Assembly (NCBI RefSeq): GCF_000341145.1
Contig: NZ_ANBE01000039.1
Span: 1-36,702, forward strand
Source: Nocardiopsis xinjiangensis YIM 90004
GTDB lineage: Bacteria > Actinomycetota > Actinomycetes > Streptosporangiales > Streptosporangiaceae
Direction of reading: 5' to 3'
Length of the DNA stretch: 36,702 nt
The notes beneath the pieces were generated by a model. It did no database searches and was not told the DNA's origin. It worked only from the letters and a program-made list of their open reading frames with translations. The translations under genes and the position numbers were made by a program. Shown here piece after piece: positions 1 through 10,155 of this stretch; positions within the stretch are counted from its first letter, which is position 1, and each line of letters starts with the position of its first letter.

Positions 1-140
1 CGTCCGGAATCGTCCTCACCCAGGAAGACCTCGCCGAAACCACCGCGCCCCAACGAGCGCAGGATCCGGAAGTCGCCCACGGTCCCCTCGGGCCCGCGTC
101 CTGGGGCCGAGCCTGTGTCCTGGTCCAGGGGTTCGTCCAC
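1..140 (-). CDS. Serine/threonine protein kinase, N-terminal part (runs off window start)
   Basis: The frame from GTG at 138-140 to the window edge gives 46 complete residues. After a 20-residue acidic, Gly/Pro-rich lead it reads GDFRILRSLGRGGFGEVFLG, the first strands of a Hanks-type kinase with the ATP-binding glycine loop (GxGGFGEV). The family phosphorylates Ser/Thr of partner proteins using ATP; actinomycete versions are usually membrane-anchored, but the rest of this one is not visible. AAGGAA lies about 10 nt before the GTG, and an in-frame stop at 162-164 rules out a much earlier start. It lies downstream of acnA on the same strand but behind a strong terminator, so it is probably a separate transcription unit. 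The kinase identity is secure; its target is unknown. Confidence 0.82.
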   Translation of the reverse strand, partial: MDEPLDQDTGSAPGRGPEGTVGDFRILRSLGRGGFGEVFLGEDDSG

Positions 141-387
141 GCCCGTCCCGTTCCTTGGTCGTCATGCGTGCCCCCGGCCCGCCTCCTGGAACCGTGGTCG
201 ACACGGCAGGGTGTCCGGGGGCCGGGACGGCGCGTCCGGCGCTCCGCGCGGCCGGCACAGGGCGCGCGAGGACGGCGTCCCCGGTGGGGGTCTCACCCAG
301 GTTAGCCACAGAAAGCGGGTGCCGGGTACTCCAGGGGCGCCCCTCGGCCCCGTCCCCGGTCGAAGACCCGTGCGCCGACGATGGCGG

Positions 388-403
388 GCGGTGGCGCCAC
401 CGC
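388..403. repeat. 16-bp perfect palindrome
   Basis: GCGGTGGCGCCACCGC is its own reverse complement. It sits between the acnA terminator and the kinase start. It could be an operator or a second hairpin; nothing distinguishes these. Confidence 0.5.
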
Positions 404-411
404 AGGAAGAA

Positions 412-446
412 GGGGCCGCCACCGTCGGTCGGACGGTGGCGGCCCC
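412..446 (-). terminator. Terminator hairpin downstream of acnA
   Basis: Perfect 15-bp stem (412-426 paired with 432-446) around a 5-nt loop (GGTCG), about 50 nt past the acnA stop. There is no T-tract, as is common for actinomycete terminators. Confidence 0.75.
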
Positions 447-494
447 CGTGAACCGCGCGGCGCACCTGTCGGGTGCGGAGCGGAGATCGAACCG

Positions 495-3263
<2,769 letters not shown>

Positions 3264-3318
3264 TCATAGGGCGAACGCGGGACCTACTGAGGCCGCCCTT
3301 GTCCGGTGCCGGGGACCG

Positions 3319-3338
3319 GGGCCCCGAGCTCGGGGCCC
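3319..3338. repeat. 20-bp perfect palindrome in acnA leader
   Basis: The left half GGGCCCCGAG is followed directly by its reverse complement. In RNA it can form a 7-bp stem with a GAGCUC loop. It lies about 100 nt before the acnA start codon. Its function is unknown. Confidence 0.6.
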
Positions 3339-3504
3339 GCCACTCCACCAGCATCCACCAGTTCCGACCTGACCTGCAACGACACCACTCGCGCAGGACA
3401 GGCGGCCCACGGATCGCGGGCGTCCACGATGGAGCGGGGCCGGGCGTCGGCAAGCGGTGAACTTCACACGCCCGAGCCGGATGCGGGCCGGGGGAACCCC
3501 ACTG

Positions 3505-3551
3505 TTATCTTGACATCAAGGTATCTGACTTGTATCTCGATATCAAGTTAT
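3505..3551. promoter_or_regulatory. Two tandem operator-like inverted repeats upstream of acnA
   Basis: Site 1 reads ATCTTGA-CA-TCAAGGT (3507-3522, one mismatch). Site 2 reads ATCTCGA-TA-TCAAGTT (3534-3549, two mismatches). Centres are 27 bp apart in a locally AT-rich patch. The shape matches 16-18 bp operators of MarR-family dimers. A minus-strand -35-like TTGATA falls inside site 2, with TACCTT 17 nt on inside site 1, so binding would occlude a promoter firing toward acnA. In Streptomyces the MarR-family regulator TamR is reported to act on aconitase; assigning these sites to a TamR-like protein is my inference. Confidence 0.55.
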
Positions 3552-3610
3552 CGGGCGCCCGTCGTGGACGAACACCCGCCCCCTTGGAAGCACCCGCTCC
3601 TCGGAAGGAC

Positions 3611-4546
3611 TCACCTCACCTGCGGCGCCACCTGATCGGCCACCAACGCGAGGTGGTCCAGATCGGACATGTCCAGCACCTGGAGGTAGAGGCGTTCGGC
3701 CCCCGCCTCGGCGAACCGGCCGATCTTGTCCACCAACTCGGCCGGACTGCCCGCCAGACCGTTGACCCGCAGCTCCTCGGGGTCGCGGCCGATGCGTTCG
3801 GCCCGCCGGGCGATCTCGGCCTCGTCCCGGCCCACGCAGAGCACCTGCGCCGCCGAGTAGGCCATGGACCCCGTACGGGAGGAAGCTGCCACGGCCTCGC
3901 GTGTGCGCCCGAAGGCGGCCGCCGTCTCCTCCAGCGAGGCGAAGGGCACGTTGTACTCGTCGGCGAACACGGCCGCCAGGCGCGGGGTACGCCTGGGACC
4001 GGTCCCACCGATGATGACCGGCGGGCGCGGCCCCTGCTCCGGTTTGGGCAACGCGGGCCCCTCCGAGAGACGGTAGTACTTGCCCGCGTAGCGGAAGGAC
4101 TCGCCCACCGGCGTACTCCACAGGCCGGTGATGATGTCGAGCTGCTCCTCGTAACGGTCGAACCGCTCGCGGCCGGCCCCCGGGAAGGGGATCCCGTAAG
4201 CGGCGTGCTCGTCCTCGTACCACCCCGCGCCGAAGCCGAACTCGATCCGGCCCCCGCTCATCCGGTCGACCTGGGCCACCGCGATGGCCAACGGGCCGGG
4301 GTAACGGAAGGTCGCCGCGGTCATGAGCGTGCCCAGGCGGATACGGGAGGTCTCGCGGGCCAGGCCGGCCAGAGTGATCCAGGCGTCGGTGGGCCCGGGC
4401 AGACCACTCGCGTGGTCGCCCATGTGCAGATAGTGGTCAGAGCGAAACAGGCCGTCGAACCCGAGATCCTCGGTGGCCTTGGCGACGGCGAGCTGGTCCT
4501 CGTAAGTGGCCCCCTGCTGGGGCTCGAGAAAGATCCTCAGGCGCAT
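3611..4546 (-). CDS. LLM-class F420-dependent oxidoreductase, TIGR03619-like
   Basis: A 311-residue luciferase-like monooxygenase-family TIM-barrel enzyme. Actinobacterial members usually use the deazaflavin F420, though some use FMN; the substrate is unknown. Recognisable stretches are the N-terminal ATEDLGFDGLFRSDH, the core strand RIRLGTLMTAATFRYPG, the signature GRIEFGFGAGWYEDEH and, near the middle, PPVIIGGTGPRRTPRLAA. Start chosen at ATG 4544-4546 because the protein then opens with the first barrel strand (MRLRIFLEPQQG). There is no Shine-Dalgarno site, but GAAAAT lies exactly 6 nt upstream, so the mRNA could be leaderless. It is transcribed toward acnA but separated by the operator region, and divergent from the LPXTG gene. 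Confidence 0.85.
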   Translation of the reverse strand: MRLRIFLEPQQGATYEDQLAVAKATEDLGFDGLFRSDHYLHMGDHASGLPGPTDAWITLAGLARETSRIRLGTLMTAATFRYPGPLAIAVAQVDRMSGGRIEFGFGAGWYEDEHAAYGIPFPGAGRERFDRYEEQLDIITGLWSTPVGESFRYAGKYYRLSEGPALPKPEQGPRPPVIIGGTGPRRTPRLAAVFADEYNVPFASLEETAAAFGRTREAVAASSRTGSMAYSAAQVLCVGRDEAEIARRAERIGRDPEELRVNGLAGSPAELVDKIGRFAEAGAERLYLQVLDMSDLDHLALVADQVAPQVR

Positions 4547-4748
4547 GGGCCCATTTTCACCCACCCTCGGCCACAGCGCCGAATCCGCCTGGCCCCCAGC
4601 TCCCGCCGCCCTCCGCCCCGGCCGGGCACGGGACCGGCCGGGGTCCGGGGCCCTCGGACCCACTGTGGCCCGCACCCTGGCCCGGCGGCCCGGAGGACTA
4701 CGGCCCCTGGCGGTCGGGGCCATTCAGGATGATCCCCGACACACCAAC

Positions 4749-4790
4749 TTGTATTTGGCAATTATTTTAATTGGAAGAAAATAGGATGCT
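4749..4790 (+). promoter_or_regulatory. AT-rich promoter island with perfect inverted repeat
   Basis: About 40 nt of markedly AT-rich DNA in a GC-rich setting. It contains the perfect inverted repeat CAATTA-TTT-TAATTG (4759-4773), a -35-like TTGGCA (4755-4760) and a possible -10 TAGGAT (4783-4788), although the spacing of 22 is long. It lies 50-90 nt before the LPXTG gene and is the obvious place for its promoter and operator. Confidence 0.45.
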
Positions 4791-4838
4791 TTCGGCCGAC
4801 CCCGCCCGGGGCGGCGCCCTCTCCAGGAGGTGGTGTCC

Positions 4839-5948
4839 TTGTCCGTGTCCCGTGCGCTCCTCACCGCGCCGGCCGCTCTGCTCGGCGGCGTCGTGGCCCT
4901 GGTCCCTGTCGCCCCGGCCGCCGCCGACACCGAAGCGGAATTCCCCGCGAGTGCGGACAGCACCCTGGTGCACCTGGAGGTCCCGGAGGAGGGTGTGCGC
5001 GGGTTCTGGGGACACGTGCACGTCGAGTCCGAGTTGGGCGACGACCGCGCCGCCGCGGAGTTCGCCACCGACCCCACAGACATCACTCCGTACCTGAATG
5101 TGGCCGGACCGCAACGTTCGGAGGTCGGGACCAGCGCCGAGGAGAGCGGGCGCGCCGAGGCCCACACGGCGGCCGCTGGGGTGGAACTGGTCCTGCCCGG
5201 CGAGGAGGAACGACCCCTGGTCTCCGTGGGCGGACTGCACACATCGGTGGCCTGCGACTTCCACGGGAACCTGTCGTGGGACCAAGCGCTGGGCGGCAGC
5301 GGTTTCAGCGAGCGGGTCGTCACCGTCATGGACACCCCGATCGCGGCGGACGGACCCGAGGTCACCGAGGTCGTCGAGGGCCCCGGCGGGAAGGCGACCG
5401 AGGTCACCGTGGTCACGGACCAGCCCGATGAGGAGAACGCGCGCAGCGGGAGCGTGGGCACCACCGTGACCGCCGTCCAGGACGGCGAGGAGCTGTTCGA
5501 ACTGATCCTGGGAGAGGTCGCCGTCGAGTGCGGCACCCCCGAGGACACCGTCGACGGTGAGAGCGGGGCCGAGGGCGGGGAGGCCACCGCCTCGGACGGA
5601 CCCGACGGGGCGGACGAGCGCTCCGGTGATCTGCCGGAGGCCGCCACGGAGGAGCGCGCCACCCCCGAGGCCGGGACCGGTACCGCACCCGCCGAGGAGG
5701 AGCCCGACGCGGAGGAACCCGTCGAGGAAGCGCCCGCCGGGCCCGACCACGAGGACGCGGACCGCGACCGGTCCGCGGACGAGGACACCGCCGCCGGGAC
5801 CGACCGCGGGAGCTCCGGAGAGGGCCTGCCCGTGACCGGGGCGGCCGTGGCCGGTCTCGCCGCCGTGGGAACGCTCGCACTCGCCGGCGGCGGCCTCGCC
5901 CTCTATCTGGGCCGCAAGCGTCGCAGCACCGTGCCCGACGACGGCTGA
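4839..5948 (+). CDS. Secreted LPXTG-anchored surface protein, function unknown
   Basis: A 369-residue exported protein. Residues 1 to about 30 form a signal peptide ending APAAA. A soluble domain of about 200 residues carries two cysteines (in VACDFHG and AVECGTP), followed by an acidic, Pro/Ala-rich stalk of about 85 residues. The C-terminus is a sortase signal: LPVTG at 330-334, a hydrophobic segment, and a basic tail (RKRRS). It is therefore expected to be linked to the cell wall by a sortase. The overall plan (two Cys-containing beta-type segments, stalk, sorting signal) recalls the SCO1860-type anchored proteins of Streptomyces, but that link is weak. TTG at 4839-4841 is chosen because AGGAGG (4825-4830) lies 8 nt before it; the GTGs at 4830 and 4833 are too close to that site. 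An upstream AT-rich island probably controls it. Confidence 0.8.
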   Translation: MSVSRALLTAPAALLGGVVALVPVAPAAADTEAEFPASADSTLVHLEVPEEGVRGFWGHVHVESELGDDRAAAEFATDPTDITPYLNVAGPQRSEVGTSAEESGRAEAHTAAAGVELVLPGEEERPLVSVGGLHTSVACDFHGNLSWDQALGGSGFSERVVTVMDTPIAADGPEVTEVVEGPGGKATEVTVVTDQPDEENARSGSVGTTVTAVQDGEELFELILGEVAVECGTPEDTVDGESGAEGGEATASDGPDGADERSGDLPEAATEERATPEAGTGTAPAEEEPDAEEPVEEAPAGPDHEDADRDRSADEDTAAGTDRGSSGEGLPVTGAAVAGLAAVGTLALAGGGLALYLGRKRRSTVPDDG

Positions 5949-6039
5949 GCCGCCGGAGACACCTACCCGCACGGCATGACCCTCCGGCAGGAGACCTGCC
6001 CCGCCGCGTCGTGCCCGAGCGCGACAGCATGCGCGTCCT

Positions 6040-6081
6040 CCCGGGCCGGCTTCGGCCTGGTGCCCGGGATACCGGCCCGGG
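6040..6081. terminator. Bidirectional terminator between convergent genes
   Basis: Perfect 10-bp arms CCCGGGCCGG (6040-6049) and CCGGCCCGGG (6072-6081), separated by 22 nt that can fold further. It lies between the LPXTG gene stop and the stop of the RNA methyltransferase gene. Confidence 0.6.
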
Positions 6082-6085
6082 TGTG

Positions 6086-7375
6086 TCAGTCCAGTTCGCG
6101 GTGGCGCGGGGCGAGCTTGACCGGTTCCAGGACCGCCATGCACTCCACGTGGTGGGTCATCGGGAACGCATCGAAGGCACGGAGCTCGGTCAGCCGGTAC
6201 TTGCGGCGCTCGAACTCGGCGAGGTCCCGGGCGAGCGTGGCCGGGTCGCAGGAGACGTAGGCGATCGCGCGCGGGCGTGTGCCGGCGATCAGGTTCACCG
6301 CTTCCTTGCCCGCACCCGAACGCGGCGGGTCCAGGGCGACCACGTCGGCGCGCACGTCGGCCCACTCGCGCATCTGCGCCGCGGCGTCCCCCTGCTCGAT
6401 ACGCACCTGTTCCAGGTCGCGCAGATTGTAGCGGGCGTCGCGCACGGCGTCGGCCCCGCTCTCCACACCCATCGCGCGTCCCTCGGGCCCCACGGCCTCG
6501 GCGAGGAAACGGGTGAAGAGGCCGGCGCCGCAGAACAGGTCCAGAGCGGTCTCACCCTCCTTGGGCTGCAGGGCCTCCATGACCGCGTGGGTCAGGACCC
6601 GTCCGGCCTCCGGGTGCACCTGCCAGAACCCGCCCGCGCTGACCCGGAACTCACGGTCGTCCACGTTCTCGCGCACACCCTTGCGCCCGCGCACCTGCTG
6701 GATCCGGCCGCCCTTGAACCGTCGCAGCACCGCGCTGGAGGCCTTCAGTTCGGGCAAGGTGCCGAGCTTGGCACCGGCGGGGTTGACGATGACGGCCCGG
6801 TCGGCGCGGGCGGCGGAGGCCACCCCCTCGACGTCGCGGACACCGTTCCAGCGCACCTCCGGGATACCGAGCTCGGTCACGCCGGGGTGGGCGATCAGGC
6901 AGCGGTCCACGGGTTCGACCTCGTGGGAGCGGTGGCGGCGCAGCCCGGCGTGGCCGTCCTCGTCCACGGTGAACCGCACCCGGGTACGCCAGCCGAGGCC
7001 GTCCGGGGTACCGGGGAGTTCCTCGACCTCGACCTCGCGCTCGATGCCGGCGATACGGCGCAGCTGCTCGCTGACCACCTGGCCCTTGATACGGCGCTGG
7101 GCCCCGAGCGAGGCGTGCTGCCAGTCGCAGCCCCCGCACTTTCCGGGCCCGGCGTAGGGGCAGGGGGCATCGACACGGTCCGGGGAGGCCTCGAGAACGT
7201 CCACGGCGTCACCGCGCAGGAACCGGGTGGTCTCCTCGGTCACACGCACACGTACACGCTCACCGGGCAGGGTGTGGCGCACGAAGACGACCTGGTCCTC
7301 GTGGCGGCCCACGCACCACCCTCCATGGGCCACGTCGTCGACGGTGAGCTCGAACTCGGTACCCACACGGGTCAT
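6086..7375 (-). CDS. TRAM-domain class I RNA (uracil-5-) methyltransferase, TrmA/RlmC/RlmD family
   Basis: A 429-residue SAM-dependent enzyme that methylates C5 of a uridine in rRNA or tRNA. An N-terminal TRAM RNA-binding domain spans residues 1 to about 60. A cysteine cluster (CPYAGPGKCGGCDWQH) follows that matches the iron-sulfur ligands of RlmD-type enzymes. The C-terminal Rossmann domain has LDLFCGAGLFTRFLA (SAM loop), DPPRSGAGKE, and VSCDPATLARDL with the catalytic Cys. ATG at 7373-7375 is preceded by GAAGGA at good distance. Orthologues (Rv2689c in M. tuberculosis) sit in the same conserved block beside the TrkA pair. Family and reaction are secure; the exact target base is not. Confidence 0.92.
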   Translation of the reverse strand: MTRVGTEFELTVDDVAHGGWCVGRHEDQVVFVRHTLPGERVRVRVTEETTRFLRGDAVDVLEASPDRVDAPCPYAGPGKCGGCDWQHASLGAQRRIKGQVVSEQLRRIAGIEREVEVEELPGTPDGLGWRTRVRFTVDEDGHAGLRRHRSHEVEPVDRCLIAHPGVTELGIPEVRWNGVRDVEGVASAARADRAVIVNPAGAKLGTLPELKASSAVLRRFKGGRIQQVRGRKGVRENVDDREFRVSAGGFWQVHPEAGRVLTHAVMEALQPKEGETALDLFCGAGLFTRFLAEAVGPEGRAMGVESGADAVRDARYNLRDLEQVRIEQGDAAAQMREWADVRADVVALDPPRSGAGKEAVNLIAGTRPRAIAYVSCDPATLARDLAEFERRKYRLTELRAFDAFPMTHHVECMAVLEPVKLAPRHRELD

Positions 7376-7637
7376 GGCGGTGTCCTTCGATGGTCGGGGC
7401 ACGTCTCGGTGACCCTGCACGCACAGCCACCCACCGTTCCCAACCTACCGTCCCGCGGACCCGGTCCGGACGTGCTCGCGCCCCAGGTGGGGCTCCCCCG
7501 TGAACCGGATCGCACGTGCACGCGGCCCCGGAGGAGGGCCGCCACGCGTACCACGGGGATCTGTGCCAGGCTGTGTTGTCGAGGACACGCTTCGTTCGGT
7601 GTCCGGTGAGGGTTGTCTCGACGGGAGTGCGGGCCAG

Positions 7638-8312
7638 ATGCACATCGTGATCATGGGGTGCGGCCGAGTGGGGTCCACTCTCGCGCACACGCTGGTGGAC
7701 CTCGGGCACACGGTCGCGGTGATCGACCAGGACCCCGACTCGTTCCACCGACTGCGCGGGAACGTCGCCAAACACGCGGTTCGGGGTGTGGGACACGACC
7801 ACGAGGTGTTGCAGACCGCGGGGCTCGACCGGGCGTCGGCGTTCGCGGCGGTCAGCAACGGCGACAACTCCAACATCATCGCCGCCCGGGTGGCGCGTGA
7901 GGCCTTCGGGGTCGAGAACGTGGTCGCCCGGATCTACGACCCGCGCCGCGCGACGGTCTACCAGCGCCTGGGGATCCCGACCGTGGCCACGGTCGGGTGG
8001 ACGGCCGACGCGATCCTGCGGCGCATGATACCCGGGGACGGGCAGCTGGCCTCCGCCCCGGAGTGGCAGGACGCGTCGGGGACCCTGGCCATGCAAGAGA
8101 TGCCCCTGCCCGAAGTATGGGCCGGGCACAGTGTGACCGAGTTGGAGCGGGGCCGCGGCCTGCGCGTGGTCTACCTGACGCGCGGCGGCCGGATCCTGCT
8201 GGCCGGGGTCGACCAGGTGTTGGAGGCCGGCGACGTTCTGCACGTGGCGGCCCACGCCCCGGACCTGGAAGGGCTGGCCGAGCAGCTGGCCGACGAGACG
8301 GAGCGTGGTTGA
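7638..8312 (+). CDS. TrkA-family K+ uptake regulatory protein (CeoB-like)
   Basis: A 224-residue cytoplasmic regulator made of one RCK unit. The N-terminal Rossmann domain has the nucleotide-binding motif MGCGRVGSTLA and the acidic strand end VIDQDP; a TrkA-C domain fills the last 80 residues or so. Such proteins bind NAD(H) or nucleotides and gate a membrane K+ or amino-acid/cation transporter. It starts at ATG 7638 with GGGAG about 10 nt upstream and is followed after 1 nt by a second TrkA gene of identical length, so the two are co-expressed and probably form a hetero-oligomer. The APC-type permease often found beside this pair in actinobacteria is absent here, so the membrane partner must be elsewhere. 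Confidence 0.92.
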   Translation: MHIVIMGCGRVGSTLAHTLVDLGHTVAVIDQDPDSFHRLRGNVAKHAVRGVGHDHEVLQTAGLDRASAFAAVSNGDNSNIIAARVAREAFGVENVVARIYDPRRATVYQRLGIPTVATVGWTADAILRRMIPGDGQLASAPEWQDASGTLAMQEMPLPEVWAGHSVTELERGRGLRVVYLTRGGRILLAGVDQVLEAGDVLHVAAHAPDLEGLAEQLADETERG

Positions 8313-8313
8313 G

Positions 8314-8988
8314 ATGCGGATCGCCATCGCGGGTGCGGGGAGCGTGGGTCGCTCCATCGCCACTGAGCTGGCCGGCAGCGGCCACGACGTGCTGCTCATC
8401 GACCGGGACACCCGGCGGATCGGGGTCGACGACATGCCCCAGGTGGAGTGGCTGCTCGCCGACGCGTGTGAGCTGGCGACGTTGGAGGACGCCCGTCTGG
8501 GCGATTTCGACGTGGTCATCGCCGCCAGCAGCGACGACAAGGTCAACCTCGTGGTCTCGTTGCTCGCCAAGACCGAGTTCGGTGTCGAGCGGGTGATCGC
8601 GCGCATCAACGACCCCGGGAACGAATGGCTCTTCGACGACTCCTGGGGCGTGGACCTGGCGGTCTCTCCCCCGCGGCTGATCGCGGACCTGGTCGAGGGT
8701 GTGCCCGAGGAGGACCAGGAGGAGGAGGGCATCCGCCCGCCCCTGCCGGGCGCCGAGATCGCCGAGACGGTACTGCCCGCACACAGCGCCTTCGTGGGCC
8801 GTCCCGAGTCGGAGCTGACCGCGTCGCTGCCCGAGGGCACGGCGCTCGTCGCGGTGCTGGGCACGGGCGGGGTGCGCCCGCCCGAGCCGTCTCGGGAGCT
8901 GGCCGTGGGCAACACGCTCGTGTTCCTCGCCGCACCGGAGACCCTGGGTGTCCTGGAGGACCTGCTCGGCCCCGCCGACGACACCTGA
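8314..8988 (+). CDS. TrkA-family K+ uptake regulatory protein (CeoC-like)
   Basis: A 224-residue paralogue of the preceding gene, with the NAD-binding motif AGAGSVGRSIA, the strand end LLIDRDTRRI, and a TrkA-C domain at the end. ATG at 8314 is used: it follows the TGA of the first gene by 1 nt, has GGAG about 10 nt upstream inside that gene, and gives the normal family start MRIAIAGAG. A GTG at 8305 is possible but would put residues ahead of the first strand. The two genes form an operon. Its Pro/Glu-rich insertion near residue 130-150 (EEDQEEEGIRPPLPG) is a linker between the domains. Confidence 0.92.
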   Translation: MRIAIAGAGSVGRSIATELAGSGHDVLLIDRDTRRIGVDDMPQVEWLLADACELATLEDARLGDFDVVIAASSDDKVNLVVSLLAKTEFGVERVIARINDPGNEWLFDDSWGVDLAVSPPRLIADLVEGVPEEDQEEEGIRPPLPGAEIAETVLPAHSAFVGRPESELTASLPEGTALVAVLGTGGVRPPEPSRELAVGNTLVFLAAPETLGVLEDLLGPADDT

Positions 8989-9026
8989 GGCCCCGCCCCG
9001 GGCACGGTCCCTCCGGGCCCCGCACT

Positions 9027-9049
9027 GCGCCGGTGCCCGGCACCGGCGC
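9027..9049. terminator. Bidirectional terminator hairpin
   Basis: An 11-nt arm GCGCCGGTGCC and its exact reverse complement, separated by one base. As a hairpin it folds with 9-10 bp. It lies between the convergent second TrkA gene and DUF3159 gene. Confidence 0.65.
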
Positions 9050-9054
9050 GCGGA

Positions 9055-9861
9055 TCAGGGGTTCTCGGGGCCCTCCTTCTCCTGGGGGCGGTGCTGGCCC
9101 TCGGGGTGCGCCGTGTCCTCGGGGTGTTCGGGGGCCCGGACCAGAGGGGTACGGCCGCGGGCGAGGACCCACACCATGCAGGCGAAGGCGGCGACCTGAA
9201 GGGGCCAGCCCATGGCGACCTTGGACAGCCCCAACAGCGCGAACGTGTCGGCCCACTCGTAGCGGTCGGCCAGCCACAGCGGGAACTGCACGAGGACACG
9301 GATCACACACGGAAGGATCAGGAGCCAGGTCAGGCGCGAGGCGAGCGTGACCACGGCGGGGTCGGCGCGCCAGGAGCTGAAGTCCTCCTTGTTGCCGATG
9401 AAGGGGCCGATCATCAGCCCGATGGCGGGCCAGCGAATCAGGATCGTCCCGGTGAGCACCACCGCGTACACGGCGTTGTAGATGATGCCGGGCAGGAAGG
9501 CGTCGGCGGCATTGCCGCTGCGCATCGCGAACAGCGCGGCGATCCCGATCCCGAACAGGCTCGTGATGACGTACTGGGGCGAGGAGCGCTGCACCAGGCG
9601 GATCAGGCCGAGCAACACGGCCACGACCACGGCCGCGGTGATCGACCGGCCGAGCTCGCTGGTCACGACGTAACCGATGGTGAAGGTCAGCGTGGGCACG
9701 GCGGCCTCGACCATGCCGCGTTTGCCGCCCAGCGCCTTCGACAGCTGGGAGCGGACCAAGGCCTCGACGGTGTCCTCGGTGACCTGGGGGGTACCGTCCG
9801 TACTGTCCCGGTCCTCCGACAAGGCGGGTTCTTCGGCGGCGGCCCGATGCTGCTCGCTCAT
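9055..9861 (-). CDS. DUF3159 membrane protein
   Basis: A 268-residue polytopic membrane protein with about six hydrophobic segments. The family hallmark is the opening LVRSQLSKALGGKRGMVEAAVPTLTF-like stretch, followed by paired helices (for example ITAAVVVAVLLGLIRL and FLPGIIYNAVYAVVLTG) and a charged, Pro/Glu/His-rich C-tail. No biochemical role is established; it is kept next to ceoBC, DUF3710 and dut across actinobacteria. The start is uncertain. ATG 9861 gives the usual short hydrophilic lead but has no Shine-Dalgarno site. The ATG pair at 9991-9996 has a TAGGCT hexamer 5 nt upstream and could be a leaderless start adding about 45 residues, but that extension has weaker G/C third-position bias. 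Confidence 0.85.
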   Translation of the reverse strand: MSEQHRAAAEEPALSEDRDSTDGTPQVTEDTVEALVRSQLSKALGGKRGMVEAAVPTLTFTIGYVVTSELGRSITAAVVVAVLLGLIRLVQRSSPQYVITSLFGIGIAALFAMRSGNAADAFLPGIIYNAVYAVVLTGTILIRWPAIGLMIGPFIGNKEDFSSWRADPAVVTLASRLTWLLILPCVIRVLVQFPLWLADRYEWADTFALLGLSKVAMGWPLQVAAFACMVWVLARGRTPLVRAPEHPEDTAHPEGQHRPQEKEGPENP

Positions 9862-10155
9862 CTGGGTGTTGGGCGCGAGTACCCCGCCCTCGGGCAGGGG
9901 AAGAACGCCCTCTCCTTCCTGGCGCAGGTTCACGAAAGACCTCGACGGCAGATCTGCCGGTTCGCACGTCTTCGACGCGGTGTCGCCCGCCATCATGAAC
10001 CAGCCTATGCCACGTGTCACCCTGTGCACGGACCGTCGGGGCAGGCGGTGAGGAGGCCGGCCCGGGTTCGTCCGTGTTGCTCCCCAGTTGTCGCGTGCGG
10101 CTTCTCACGCTTTCCGTACGCTGGTGGTCCCACCCATTGCAGTGAGGGAGGCCCC

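Larger units (their letters stand above)
141..494. other. Intergenic region between kinase and acnA
   Basis: No convincing gene. It holds the acnA terminator (412-446) and a 16-bp perfect palindrome (388-403). The kinase promoter should also be here, but I see no convincing hexamer pair. Confidence 0.6.

Noticed and set aside
5413-6030. Arg-rich minus-strand open frame over the LPXTG stalk
   Set aside because: Low-complexity antisense shadow; no ribosome site or family.
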